Under the pieces are notes generated by a model. That model did not search any database and was not told the DNA's origin. It saw only the letters and a program-made list of their open reading frames with translations. Of a stretch of 64,000 nt of DNA, positions 10,985 to 20,544 are shown piece after piece; the stretch's first letter is position 1, and each line of letters begins with the position of its first letter. Location: the NCBI GenBank assembly GCA_963576565.1, contig OY755039.1:86757207-86821206 (forward strand), written 5' to 3'. This DNA comes from Aspidapion aeneum (Eukaryota > Arthropoda > Insecta > Coleoptera > Brentidae). Made by a program: the position numbers and the translations under genes.

Positions 10985-11920
10985 ACTTTCAACATATGTG
11001 AATTCTGGACACCTTCCTGAACATATATCTACTAATTTAAAAATCGAGCCTGCATCTTTCCGCGTTTTTTGTGTGATTTTATATTTTTTTTAGAATAGGG
11101 CTATAAAAATATTGATTCTTTTATAATTTATTTTATTAAACAGTATAAAAAACCATGATTCTCAAATGCGAATAAATTATGCATAAATTCATAAATAATA
11201 TTTTATTAAAATTACCCTAATACAAAAATATAATGCTATCAAAAAGTAATGTTTTTCTTTTCTGTAGAAATATCAAAAACATCTTTAAAAAAATTGAGCA
11301 GCCTCTGTTTAGCAACGATTTCATGAAAATTCTGTTACAGCCTTTAAAAGATTTTTTGCATTTGAAAAATATTATTAAACTATTGGGCATTTCGCAAACA
11401 GTAAAATCCACATAGGTAATACTTAATCACTTACAAGATACGGTCATGTTTCTGCAATGCAGATTAGGACTTTGGTCGGAGCAGGGAGGGGAATTTGTCC
11501 ACTGAGAATAGGTATAAACTAAATTCAGTTGAGAATCCTCAGTATGCAAAAAATCTTTTAACGACTGTAACAAAATTTTCATCAAATTTGCTTAACAGAG
11601 GTTGGTTAATTTTTTTCTTAAGATGTTATTTTGATATTTCTACAAAGAGGGAAAACCTAACTTTTTTATAGAATTATACTTTTGTGTTAATGTAATTTTA
11701 ATAAAATAATATTATTTATGAATTTATGTATAATTTGTTCGCATCATGATTTTTTATATTATTTAATAAAATAAAATATAAAAAAATCTTTATTTATATA
11801 GCCCTAAGCTAAAAAATATATAAAAACACACAAAAAACGTGGAAAGAAGCAGGCTCGATTTCAAAATTACTAGATATATGTTCAGGAAGGTGTTCAAAAT
11901 TCATATATGTCACGAAAGTG
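10985..11920. repeat. Foldback element with inverted arms of about 390 bp
   Basis: Left arm about 10,985-11,395 and right arm about 11,535-11,915 are reverse complements with clear divergence. Shared blocks include caccttcctgaacatatatc near the outer ends, tcataaataatattttatt in the middle and gttaaaagattttttgcat near the loop. The loop is about 140 bp. ORFs at 11,217-11,415 on both strands lie in the arm and show no family pattern. Hairpin-scale symmetry this long fits a foldback or MITE-type element; no target duplication was identified. Confidence 0.75.
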
Positions 11921-12169
11921 AAACCTGCGGACTCTTCAGGACCACCGTGTATACTAGAACATGTTTTTCTCCATAATTTATGTTATTACTAAAAACTAGT
12001 TAATAGCTTCCGTTTCTGAGATACGTACAAAAACAGTTTTGAAGGCTGATATAGCGTGGAATTCACTTGGACTGTGCTAATCGGCTAGAAAGGTATCAGA
12101 TCCATAATGGAACCAATTATTTTATTCTGATTTTGTAATTTTACAGGATTTTTATTTACAAATGATAAA

Positions 12170-12182
12170 AACTTAAAAATTG
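12170..12182. repeat. 13-bp direct repeat (left), candidate target-site duplication
   Basis: The sequence aacttaaaaattg occurs here and again at 16,891-16,903. The left copy abuts and slightly overlaps the start of the left inverted arm. Two identical 13-mers bracketing the composite unit are best read as a target-site duplication, although both are AT-rich. Confidence 0.65.
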
Positions 12183-12252
12183 GTGGGTGTGCTTTCGGGC
12201 TGTTCGGCCGTCGTCGTTGGAAATTCGTTCTCGACGTTTCGCCATCTTGAGT
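12181..12252 (-). repeat. 72-bp inverted arm A flanking the Jockey element
   Basis: The reverse complement of this segment matches 16,785-16,856 with one mismatch, for example gaacgaatttccaacgacga and acagcccgaaagcacaccc. On the minus strand it contains the downstream half of the hammerhead-like motif (gatggcgaaacgtcgag). Its GC content and CpG density are well above the surroundings. Confidence 0.85.
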
Positions 12253-12271
12253 GGATGGCATCTTCAGGAGA
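12229..12271 (-). ncRNA. Hammerhead-ribozyme-like motif on minus strand
   Basis: Read on the minus strand: TCTC (12271-12268), CTGAAGA (12267-12261), T (12260), GCCATC (12259-12254), a 7-base loop, GATGGC (12246-12241), GAAA (12240-12237), C-G-TC (12236-12233), GAGA (12232-12229). Helix I is 4 bp (TCTC/GAGA) and helix II is a perfect 6 bp. Helix III is a single C-G step beyond the A-U pair with no loop, which would need dimer formation, as reported for minimal hammerheads. It shares the core and the extra T of the motif at 1,524-1,575 but has an unrelated helix II. Confidence 0.45.
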
Positions 12272-12534
12272 TGTTGACTGTTTGTCGGCTTCTCGAAGAC
12301 TGGTGGTTAGTCTGTCGCGGGCGCAGGTTATATACGCTATGGTGGGCGGGGCGTATATTAGAGCTGGTCGGTGATTGGTCACATTCCCTTGATTCAGTTT
12401 TGTTATTGTAAGCGAGCCGTTTAGTGTTTTTTTTTTTTTTATTATTTTTTTTTTGTAAACACTTACAATAAACCTCGCGCGCGAAATACCTGTGTTAAAA
12501 ATCTATATACAATGTGAATTATAAATAATATATC
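12272..12534 (+). promoter_or_regulatory. Putative 5' region of the Jockey element
   Basis: Between the inverted arm and ORF1 lies a GC-rich block (ttctcgaagactggtggtta, cgcgggcgcaggttatatac) followed by a T-rich run at 12,429-12,458 and a short CpG-rich motif cctcgcgcgcgaaatacc. Jockey-type elements carry internal promoters near their 5' ends, but no specific motif is secure here. Whether the GC-rich block belongs to the retrotransposon or to the arm-bearing sequence cannot be decided from one full-length copy. Confidence 0.35.
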
Positions 12535-13929
12535 ATGTTTAAAAGCAAAAAAAGTGTACCATCACCTGTGAAACTTGTTCTAAAAATTAGCGAAAAGCCC
12601 AAACAAAATCAAGAAAAAATGGATAATGCCGAATTATTTCAGGATAGCCATGCTAGAACACAAAATGAAGAAGTTTTATATAGCGAATGGAAAAAATCCC
12701 AAAACGAAAAAAATTCACTTAGTGTACAAGTGGATTATCTCCGAAGTCAACTGGAAAGTATGCAAAGAAAATTTGCAGATTTAGAGACAAAAGTCACTAA
12801 AAAAGAAGAGTCTGACATGGACTACATTACTGATGAGGACGATCTGGCAAGAGAAACTGAGTGGATCAGACAAAAAGGAAAAGGTTGGAAAAAACGTCGA
12901 ATGGATACTTCACTCTCACCACCACAACAAAGCTCGGGCACTGGAGAGCCCTCCAATAAAACACAAAATGAAGAACCCCCAACTAAGGTTAAAAAAGCTC
13001 CATTACCTCCACCGATTATGGTAAATGGCGTAAATAATTTTAATGATATTTATGAAAAGTTAAATATCATACAAGGAGTTAAAATAAAAGTTTTAAATAA
13101 CGAAAATATTAAAATAAATGTACAAGACGCAGACAGCTATCGGCTGGTTACTAAAATGCTTAATGAAATAAAGCATCAATGGCACCCATACGAAAACAAA
13201 CAAATAAGGCCAATTAGAGTAATAGCGAATAGGCTACACTTCTCATGTGACCCACAAAAAATTGTAGCTGATCTACAAAAAAAAGGTTTTAAGGCACTGG
13301 AGGCCAGCAACAAACTTAAATGGAGAACAAGACAACCTCTTAACATGTTTAAGCTCACATTTAGCCACGATGAAGATATCAACAAAATTTTTGAAATTTC
13401 CAGTATCCTTGGGATTGAAGTGGAAATAAAAGCACTAAAAACCTCAAAGTTAGTCCCTCAATGCAAAAGATGCCAATCTTATGGACACACGCAAAAATAT
13501 TGCGCTAAAGAACCACGTTGCGTAAAATGCACGGGGAAACATCTTACTGTAGAATGCCCCAAACCAAAAGAATCTGAGCCAAAATGCATCCACTCTGGAG
13601 GCAAGCATCCTGCTAACTACAGAGGATGCCTTGTTGCTAAGGAAATACAAAAATTGAAAAATAAACCTAAGAAACCGAATCTCATACCAAACGTGAGTAC
13701 AAATAGACAAAACCAACAGACAAGAAACACAGTCACACAAAACTCTGTGACAAGGACATACAGCCAAGTAGCAGCAACAGCTACTATACCTGATATTATC
13801 AGTAGTCAAAATACTATGGAACAAACACTACAATTAATTTTGGAGAAATTGAACAAACTTGATGAGCGATTAACTAAACTAGAAAGTAGCAATAACGGAG
13901 CTACCAATATGCCTCAAAATGGTCAGTAA
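12535..13929 (+). CDS. Jockey-type retrotransposon ORF1 (Gag-like nucleic-acid-binding protein)
   Basis: A 464-residue protein. Residues about 45-92 are rich in K/E/Q with heptad-like spacing, a probable coiled coil. A basic, proline-rich linker (about 110-160) leads to a conserved central domain. Zinc knuckles follow: CX2CX4HX4C starting at C310 (CKRCQSYGHTQKYC), then CX2CX3HX4C from C329 (CVKCTGKHLTVEC), then a third at C351 reading CIHSGGKHPANYRGC, in which the second cysteine is serine. Such ORF1 proteins package element RNA with the RT; function here is inferred from family. The frame is intact from the first ATG and overlaps ORF2 by 11 bp. The K-rich, A-rich codon use matches ORF2. Confidence 0.92.
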   Translation: MFKSKKSVPSPVKLVLKISEKPKQNQEKMDNAELFQDSHARTQNEEVLYSEWKKSQNEKNSLSVQVDYLRSQLESMQRKFADLETKVTKKEESDMDYITDEDDLARETEWIRQKGKGWKKRRMDTSLSPPQQSSGTGEPSNKTQNEEPPTKVKKAPLPPPIMVNGVNNFNDIYEKLNIIQGVKIKVLNNENIKINVQDADSYRLVTKMLNEIKHQWHPYENKQIRPIRVIANRLHFSCDPQKIVADLQKKGFKALEASNKLKWRTRQPLNMFKLTFSHDEDINKIFEISSILGIEVEIKALKTSKLVPQCKRCQSYGHTQKYCAKEPRCVKCTGKHLTVECPKPKESEPKCIHSGGKHPANYRGCLVAKEIQKLKNKPKKPNLIPNVSTNRQNQQTRNTVTQNSVTRTYSQVAATATIPDIISSQNTMEQTLQLILEKLNKLDERLTKLESSNNGATNMPQNGQ

Positions 13930-16195
13930 TCTTAGAATCCTAGCTTGGAATGCCAATGGTCTCTTGCAACATCAGCAAGACTTGCAAGTTATTCTAGACA
14001 TAGAAAAAATTGACGTGTGTCTTGTGTCAGAAACGCATTTCACTAACCAGTCTCAGATTAAATATAAAGGTTATAAAGTGTATCATACAACTCACCCTAG
14101 CAATACTGCACATGGGGGAAGTGCTGTAATAATTAAAGAAAATATATCACACTATGAGGAGATGGGATATAAAACTATAGAGATTCAAGCTACATTAATA
14201 AGTGTAAAAACCAAAACATATACATTAGTCATAAGTGCTGTCTATATACCACCAAGGCACTTACTAAAGAAAAATCAATATCTTAATTTTCTCAGAAAAT
14301 TAGGAAACCGTTTTATAATTGGAGGTGACTTTAATGCAAAAAATACCTACTGGGGATCTAGACTGACGAATTCTAAAGGAAAAGAACTTTTGCAAGCTAT
14401 TAGTGAATATCAATGTGAGCCGATATCAACTGGTAAGCCCACATACTATCCAACAGATCCAGGAAAAATTCCAGATCTAATTGATTTTTTTATAGTAAAA
14501 AATATATCTTTAAGTTTTGTAGATATAGAAGAAAGTTTTGATTTACACTCAGATCATTCACCTATTATTCTAACTCTTAGTAAAAACATAATAAAGAAAG
14601 AAGCAAATATCTCACTAGTTACTAAACTGACTGACTGGATTAGTTTTAAACAAAGTCAGTCAGAAAAAATAAACCTATCAGTACCATTGCAAACGCCAGA
14701 ACAAATCGATAAAGAAGTTGATTATTTTGTTACAAATATTCAACAAGCAGCTTGGGAAAACAGTCCAAAACCAAAGAGAATTTTTAAGCGAAAAAACTAT
14801 CCAAAGGAAATTAGAGACCTTATATTGGAAAAAAGGAAACTAAGAAGAAAGTGGCAACAAAGCCGTGATCCTCGGGACAAAACAAATCTCAACAACATGA
14901 CGCAGCGCATTAGGCGAGAAATTCTAGTAATAAAAAATGAATCTATTAACCATTTTCTTAATGAACTTACAGATGATAAAAATACCGACTATTCCCTTTG
15001 GAAAGCAACCAAAGATTTTAAAAGACCAATTATCCAAATTCCACCCATACGAAAATCTAACAACCAGTGGGCAAGGACTAACGAAGAAAAAGCAGATATT
15101 TTTGCAAGTCATTTAGAAAAAACATTTCAGCCCCACGAAGCACCAGATGAACACTTTCATTTAAATGAACCCCATCAAATCGAGGACCATATTAAGCTTA
15201 CATCACCAAAAGAAATATTAACAGAAATCAAAAATATTAATTCGAAAAAAGCCCCAGGGTATGATCTTATTAACGGGGTAGTCATAAAACAACTCCCCAG
15301 AAAAGCTATCGTAAAACTATGCAACCTAATTAATGCGTCTTTTAGGCTTAGGTATGTACCTAAACTGTGGAAAGTTGCAGAAGTTATCATGATTCCAAAA
15401 CCGGGAAAACCACTCCATGACGTGTCATCTTACAGGCCAATATCTTTGCTGCCAATTATATCCAAGCTCTATGAAAAATTATTGCTTAAAAGAATAAAAC
15501 CCATCATAGAAAGACAAGAAATTATTCCATCTCATCAATTTGGTTTTCGAGACAAGCATTCCACGATAGATCAAGTACACAGAATTACTAATATAATAGA
15601 AAAAGCACTAGAAGAGGGAAAAGTTTGTTCTGCAGTTTTTCTAGATGTAGCACAAGCATTTGACAAAGTGTGGCATGAAGGCCTTAATTTTAAACTAAAG
15701 AGGTTTCTGCCAAAACAATATTCGGATATTTTGGAATCATACATATCTGATAGACATTTTAGAGTAAAACAGGAAGACTCATACACAAATTTAAGAAAAA
15801 TTCAAGCAGGCGTGCCCCAGGGTAGCGTACTAGGCCCTTATCTATACTTATTATTCACTTGTGATATCCCAAAGCCAGAAAATTGTCACTTAGCAACATT
15901 TGCCGATGATACTGGTTTACTGACGGTAGAAAAATCTATTGAAAAATGCATAGAAAAACTTCAGGATGCAGTCACCCAAATTCACAGTTGGACCACAAAG
16001 TGGCGAATAAAATTAAATGAAACCAAATCAATTCATGTTGATTTTACAAACAAAAATATAAATCACATACAAATGACAATTAACAACATTCCAGTACCAT
16101 ATTCGAATCAGGCAAAATATCTAGGTATGACACTTGATGCCAAATTGCGCTGGAAAGCACATGTTAAGAAAAAAAAAAAGAAGAACTTGAGATAA
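13919..16195 (+). CDS. Jockey-type retrotransposon ORF2: APE endonuclease and reverse transcriptase
   Basis: 758 residues are read before a frameshift. The N-terminal apurinic-like endonuclease shows N11/N13 (WNANG), E38 (SETHF), GGDFNAK at 135-141 and SDH at 211-213, all expected catalytic residues. The RT domain shows YRPISLLPIISKLYEK, HQFGFR, FLDVAQAFD with D576, AGVPQGSVLGPYLYLL and FADD at 661-664. It nicks target DNA and primes cDNA synthesis from the nick (target-primed reverse transcription). It overlaps ORF1 by 11 bp in a different frame. The frame is lost in an A-run near 16,168-16,180 just after KLRWKAHVKK; the remaining C-terminal part continues at 16,207. All catalytic motifs are present, so the copy is young. 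Confidence 0.93.
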   Translation: MVSNLRILAWNANGLLQHQQDLQVILDIEKIDVCLVSETHFTNQSQIKYKGYKVYHTTHPSNTAHGGSAVIIKENISHYEEMGYKTIEIQATLISVKTKTYTLVISAVYIPPRHLLKKNQYLNFLRKLGNRFIIGGDFNAKNTYWGSRLTNSKGKELLQAISEYQCEPISTGKPTYYPTDPGKIPDLIDFFIVKNISLSFVDIEESFDLHSDHSPIILTLSKNIIKKEANISLVTKLTDWISFKQSQSEKINLSVPLQTPEQIDKEVDYFVTNIQQAAWENSPKPKRIFKRKNYPKEIRDLILEKRKLRRKWQQSRDPRDKTNLNNMTQRIRREILVIKNESINHFLNELTDDKNTDYSLWKATKDFKRPIIQIPPIRKSNNQWARTNEEKADIFASHLEKTFQPHEAPDEHFHLNEPHQIEDHIKLTSPKEILTEIKNINSKKAPGYDLINGVVIKQLPRKAIVKLCNLINASFRLRYVPKLWKVAEVIMIPKPGKPLHDVSSYRPISLLPIISKLYEKLLLKRIKPIIERQEIIPSHQFGFRDKHSTIDQVHRITNIIEKALEEGKVCSAVFLDVAQAFDKVWHEGLNFKLKRFLPKQYSDILESYISDRHFRVKQEDSYTNLRKIQAGVPQGSVLGPYLYLLFTCDIPKPENCHLATFADDTGLLTVEKSIEKCIEKLQDAVTQIHSWTTKWRIKLNETKSIHVDFTNKNINHIQMTINNIPVPYSNQAKYLGMTLDAKLRWKAHVKKKKKKNLR

Positions 16196-16581
16196 GGTAT
16201 AGAAAAATGAACTGGCTAATTGAAAGGAAGTCCAATTTAACAATTCATAATAAGTTACTGCTTTATAGACAAATACTGAAACCAGTATGGACATATGGTA
16301 TTCAACTATGGGGTTGTGCTAAAGAGAGTAACATTCTAGTTGTACAGAGATTTCAAAATAAAGTATTAAGAAACATTGTGAATGCACCTTGGTACGTTCG
16401 AAATAGTGACCTTCATCGAGATCTAAAAATCGAAACTGTAGCAGAGACTATAAAAAAGTACGCAAAAAGCCATGAAGATAGACTCCATCGGCATGTGAAT
16501 GTGGAAGCAATTCAGCTTCTAGACAATACTATGCTAGTTCGACGACTAAAAAGAGTGAAGCCGTTTGAGTTAGTAAACTAA
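16196..16581 (+). pseudogene. C-terminal part of Jockey ORF2 after frameshift
   Basis: The 124-residue frame from 16,207 reads NWLIERKSNLTIHNKLLLYR, then YGIQLWGCAKESN and QRFQNKVLRNIVNAPWYV, the conserved tail of Jockey-clade ORF2. It directly continues the upstream ORF after the homopolymer shift, and DNA of the two truncated copies (34.6 kb and 24.3-25.2 kb) aligns straight across. The antisense copy at 24.8 kb has a shorter A-run at the same place. Replication slippage or sequencing length error in the A-run is the likely cause. Confidence 0.88.
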
Positions 16582-16784
16582 GTGAATTACACATAAAACA
16601 AAATACTGCTATAAACACAACACAATTGTGAGTTACAGACTAAACAAAGCGGGGAGAACTGTTGAGTGAACCCTAAGTTTAAATCTGACTTTTCTAGTAA
16701 ATTAAGTTAAAACAAAATTGCTAATTAGTCTTACTGACTAGATTGTAATAAAAAAAACACAGTGTGTTTGACAAATAAAAAAAA
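16582..16784 (+). other. Jockey 3' UTR and poly-A end
   Basis: Noncoding tail ending cagtgtgtttgacaaataaa and an A-run. The two truncated copies (ending about 35,066 and, antisense, about 24,280) stop at the same A-run, which fixes this as the true 3' end of the retrotransposon. The arm sequence beyond it is therefore not part of the ordinary element. Confidence 0.85.
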
Positions 16785-16856
16785 ACTCGAGATGGCGAAA
16801 CGTCGAGAACGAATTTCCAACGACGACGGCCGAACAGCCCGAAAGCACACCCACCA
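16785..16856 (+). repeat. 72-bp inverted arm B
   Basis: Reverse complement of 12,181-12,252 with a single mismatch (actcgag here, actcaag there). It starts directly after the Jockey poly-A run and holds only the downstream half of the hammerhead-like motif (GATGGC, GAAA, CGTC, GAGA); the CTGAAGA half is missing. After it, cattggacgatggccgcgaa has no partner next to arm A. Confidence 0.85.
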
Positions 16857-16890
16857 TTGGACGATGGCCGCGAAAGCCGTTCACAATTTG

Positions 16891-16903
16891 AACTTAAAAA
16901 TTG
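16891..16903. repeat. 13-bp direct repeat (right), candidate target-site duplication
   Basis: Identical to 12,170-12,182 (aacttaaaaattg). It closes the composite unit 12,183-16,890 of about 4.7 kb, 35 bp beyond the end of arm B. Confidence 0.65.
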
Positions 16904-17285
16904 TTTTTTTTTTAAACCAATTTCTACCCAGTGTTAATGCTCTTTTAACTCCGAGTAGGTTTGATACAAAACAGCTGCTCAAAGTCATTTTGTTTTTCTT
17001 TAAGATTTTTTGATAATTTCCTTTTTATTTATTTTCTTTTCTCAAAAAAACATATTTTAACAATTGCGTTTCTTGAGCATCCACAAATGCGTTACGGCAC
17101 GCGCGATTCGTGCGTATGCTCTAAAACTACGTGAATTGAGTCTGCGTATGAACGCCGGCTGCGAATGCTCAAAAGACGCAAATGTTTAGAACGCGTTCTT
17201 TTATTTTTATTATTCAAATATAAACATGCCTTTCTTTATAACCTAGTTATTTAGAAACATGACACAAAACAGAAACTTTTTCTAC

Positions 17286-18010
17286 TTTTCTATACATCCC
17301 CCTTCTCTGTTAATACACTTTTTCCAACGGTTTAACAGTTTCTTGATCCCGTTTCCATAAAAGGACGCTGGGCGCGTATCTAACCAGTTGTGCACGAATG
17401 CCTCCACCTTTTCATTGGTCTAAAATTGCTCGCCTCCCAGTGAATCTTTGAGTGGGCCAAACATATGAAAATCGCAAGGTGACAAATCTGGACTGTATTG
17501 AGGATATTCTAGTACAGTCCAGTGCATTTCATTGATTTTGGCCTGTGTTAAAGCTGCCGTATCAGGTCTAGCGTTGTCATGCAGGAGCAACACGACTTGG
17601 ATGGGGTGTGCTCTCCTCTTTTGGCGATAATCAAGCTTTTCCTGTTTGAGTATGTTGCAGTAGTAACCGCGTTTATTTTTATTTGCTCGTGCAAAAAATC
17701 GACCAACAAAACTCCTCTCCAGTCCCAGAAAACGGTCGCTAAAACTTTGCCTGCAGAAATGATGGTACGCGGGACGTGGGTTACTCACGATGTCCACACG
17801 CTCACGGTCCTCGTTAATTTCTTTGCACCAAGTTTTTACAGGTAACCACGAAAGCGTCTCATGCTCGCAATCTGCATCTAATTTCAGCAGGTTTAACGTT
17901 TTCGCGTGTAAGAAATTTAATGATTATTCTTTGCGCAACACTGCTGTGTACCTTCTTCTCGCTAATTCCAAATGCTCCTAGCCAAATGAGCATCGCGGCA
18001 CTACACCAGC
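17286..18010 (-). pseudogene. mariner-type transposase relic
   Basis: On the minus strand the helix-turn-helix region reads IKFLTRENVKPAEIRCRL (near 17,900). The catalytic region reads LLHDNARPDTA ... YSPDLSPCDFHMFGPLKDSL, with 34 residues between the second and third aspartates, the DD34D spacing of mariner. The C-terminus reads WLDTRPASFYGNGIKKLL, continuing to about 17,286. Open frame 17,420-17,797 covers only part; the first-aspartate region switches frame near 17,680 (KVLATVFWDWRGV in another frame). Several frameshifts and a stop near 17,420 make it inactive. It was a cut-and-paste transposase inserting at TA; TIRs were not identified. Confidence 0.85.
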
Positions 18011-18039
18011 CGCCTACATGCTGCTGAATATCCCTACTT

Positions 18040-19210
18040 CAAAATTATAACGGCCACGTTCATCTTGAATGACTTTTCCGTTAGCAAGTTTAAAAGGCTT
18101 GTTTATATTTGATCCACCCTCGTAAATTTCAAGCTTGCGAAAGAAATCGTGTGTACGTCTGAAAGGTATGCGCTCCGAAGGGCCAGTTATCTTTAATAAC
18201 TTTTCCTCCAGTACCTAAGTAATCAGTAATCCCATTTTGGCTACCGCTACTTGAGATGGTGCAAGTTTTTCAGGGGTCAAAAAACCTGGGAATAAAAAAG
18301 CAGAATGAGACGCTTAGTGGCTGGGGAATTTTGTTAGGTTTTCTTTTCAATGCAGATTTTTAACTCGAGAATGAGGCTCCCCACAAAGAAGACACGGTCT
18401 ATCTCGGCCGCCACTATAGCGTCTCTATCTCTATGGAGAGTCTCACATGTGCCGCCTGTCCTGCTAACTTATTCAGCACCTACACTTAGAGCCGGCGGCC
18501 CCTCATGCCTAGAGATGGGTTTTTATTGCTCTATTTTGGCATGAAATATCGGTCTGGCAGGGCGCGTGTACTGCTACATTATAAATATAATTTACGCCTC
18601 CATCACGACATTAACTTTTTCCCGGACCGACTTTTCTACATATAAAAATAATAACATAAAATGCCGCTTTTGTCAAAATTTACTAATACTACGAGAGTTT
18701 TTATTCTCTAACTCTCGTACTTGACCAGTATTGAGCTGAGTATGCATATGAGTATGTGTACGTCTGAACGAGGCGTGCAAATTTGTTTGAACCCGCATCC
18801 AGCTGTTGGCGGTACAGCAAAGTGAGGCATCTGGTCGTGGGCTGCTCATATTTATGGATCGATTCCGTGCAACGCCTCGTGCGTCCACTATTCAGGTCAC
18901 CCACAAATTTATTTCTTCCCGAATCCGAGGCAAATAGTTCGTCCTCGGATTGCCTCATTCGCGTTCATGTTAATATGCGTACCCAGCTTAGAGCTGGGGA
19001 GAGGGGACATCAGATCAGAACTACAGTACTGTACAAATTTGACGACAGGACCCGACAGGTCCAGAGATATGGGCATGGGAAGGGTAAATAGACTGCGCAG
19101 CGAATTTCAAGGAGACTAGCTTGTTAAATAGAGGAATCACAATAAAAAAGATTAAATGATTTACTGTTTTGCCTACTACAAGATTGCAAAGTGATACTTA
19201 AAATTTTAGT
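18040..19210. other. Partly GC-rich region without recognised gene
   Basis: 18,040-18,300 may include the 5' flank of the mariner relic. 18,350-18,570 and 18,680-19,090 are richer in GC and CpG than the surroundings. The small frames 18,350-18,544, 18,673-18,958 and 18,783-19,091 overlap on both strands and show no family pattern. A short inverted pair (gaacgaggcgtgc near 18,766 and acgcctcgtgcg near 18,870) is present. This may be unique sequence; no function assigned. Confidence 0.3.
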
Positions 19211-19216
19211 TACTAA

Positions 19217-20444
19217 GGGCCCATTGCACCGACTTTTAAAATTTCCTTTTTTAACTATGGACTGCTTTAATTTTAGGTATGCCTTATTTTTAAATTTTTT
19301 GCGCCGCGCCGAGCAAAAATCTTCTCTCCTTTGTTAGCTTACCTTACCTTCTTTATTGTATCCAAAGAATTATAATCTTATTACAAGGATTCCTACGTAT
19401 CTAATAATATTAACTAATTTAATTTTACGCTAAAACATATTTGTCTATGAAAAACCAAAATAATAATTTAGTAATGAAGAATGGCAGGTAAAAAACAATA
19501 AAAAATTAAATAAAATGGTAAGGCTTGGTAGGTTGACTACCTAGTGAAAGAATTTGGGATAGCGGGGAGAGAAAAGAGCCCGGTCTTTTCTATTCACCAA
19601 TTAGATAAGATGCAACCACCTTGTGACCCAATCAGGCAATGCCGCTGTTTCAACCAACCACATTTTTAAACTATGGAAAAAACAACAGCATCAGTACTTC
19701 CCAAAATAGTTTTGTCAAATGCTACCAAATTTTTGTGTCGAAATTTATTTAAAAAAGTGAGTTTTTGGAACAATATTTGGAAGATGATAAAACCGAGATT
19801 TTTGTGGAATTTGGGTGTCCTCGTCGGTACAAACAAAGGACTAGAAATTACAGTGAAATTAGGGTAAAGTGTAAAAGCAGAAAGGAAATTTGCAGTTTAA
19901 TTTAAATGCAAGGATTTTCTTACACTGGTCAGTCCTATCCTACCAGGCTGTTTGCAACAGTTAACCCAAAAATCAAACGAAAATACTGTAATAAAAAGTA
20001 GAAGAGAGAACTTTATTTAAATTATTTCTCTTCCTTACAAATCTTTTTGTAATCGATACATAGGTATATTTTTTCACAAAAACAGTGTGCCAAAAGAACC
20101 AAAATCTAGCCTTATCTTTCGCAATAAAGGTTTTCAAAAACATTTTTATTTATTTTAAGATTTTTTTTACAGTTTTTTATTTAAAAAAAAATGTTATAAT
20201 AAATAAAGCTCCTCATTTCTAGGTATTGTCAATTGCTATGGCTATGCCAGACGGGTAACATTATGTGACCGGCATCTTATCTTTAAGCAGCTCTTAAGGA
20301 ACAGTAAAGTCATGAAAAAGGTGACTTAATTTTATCAACACTAAGAAAGGAATTAGTCTGCCTTTAATTTCGGTGCAACGAAATTTTACAAAATAAGGTA
20401 TTTTTTAGGCTAAGAAACGGAAAAAAAGTCAGTGCGATGGGCCC
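19217..20444. mobile_element. PIF/Harbinger-like non-autonomous element
   Basis: It starts GGGCCCATTGCACCGACTTT and ends, in reverse complement, GGGCCCATCGCACTGACTTT, giving TIRs of about 30 bp with few mismatches. It is flanked by TAA on both sides (19,214-19,216 and 20,445-20,447), the duplication expected of PIF/Harbinger. The 1,228-bp interior has no transposase; the 64-residue frame at 19,673-19,867 is not recognisable. Inferred to be a deletion derivative mobilised in trans. Confidence 0.85.
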
Positions 20445-20544
20445 TAAAAGTATTAGAAGAATAATCTTAACACAATCGTTTTTTTACCTTCAGCCCACGT
20501 AGCAATGGCTAGACAAGGTATTATTTTCCAGGAAAATTTTTTTT

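Noticed and set aside
12173..12411. Three overlapping frames on both strands over arm A
   Set aside because: A GC-rich segment naturally lacks stops; no family pattern, and the segment is better explained as an inverted arm with a ribozyme-like motif.
12272..12534. Placing the Jockey 5' boundary precisely
   Set aside because: No second full-length copy exists in the window, so any exact base would be a guess.
13450..15786. Antisense frames of 62-124 residues inside the Jockey ORFs
   Set aside because: Shadows of the two strongly supported sense ORFs.
16762..17013. 83-residue frame over arm B
   Set aside because: Starts in the Jockey tail, crosses the poly-A and arm; no family pattern.
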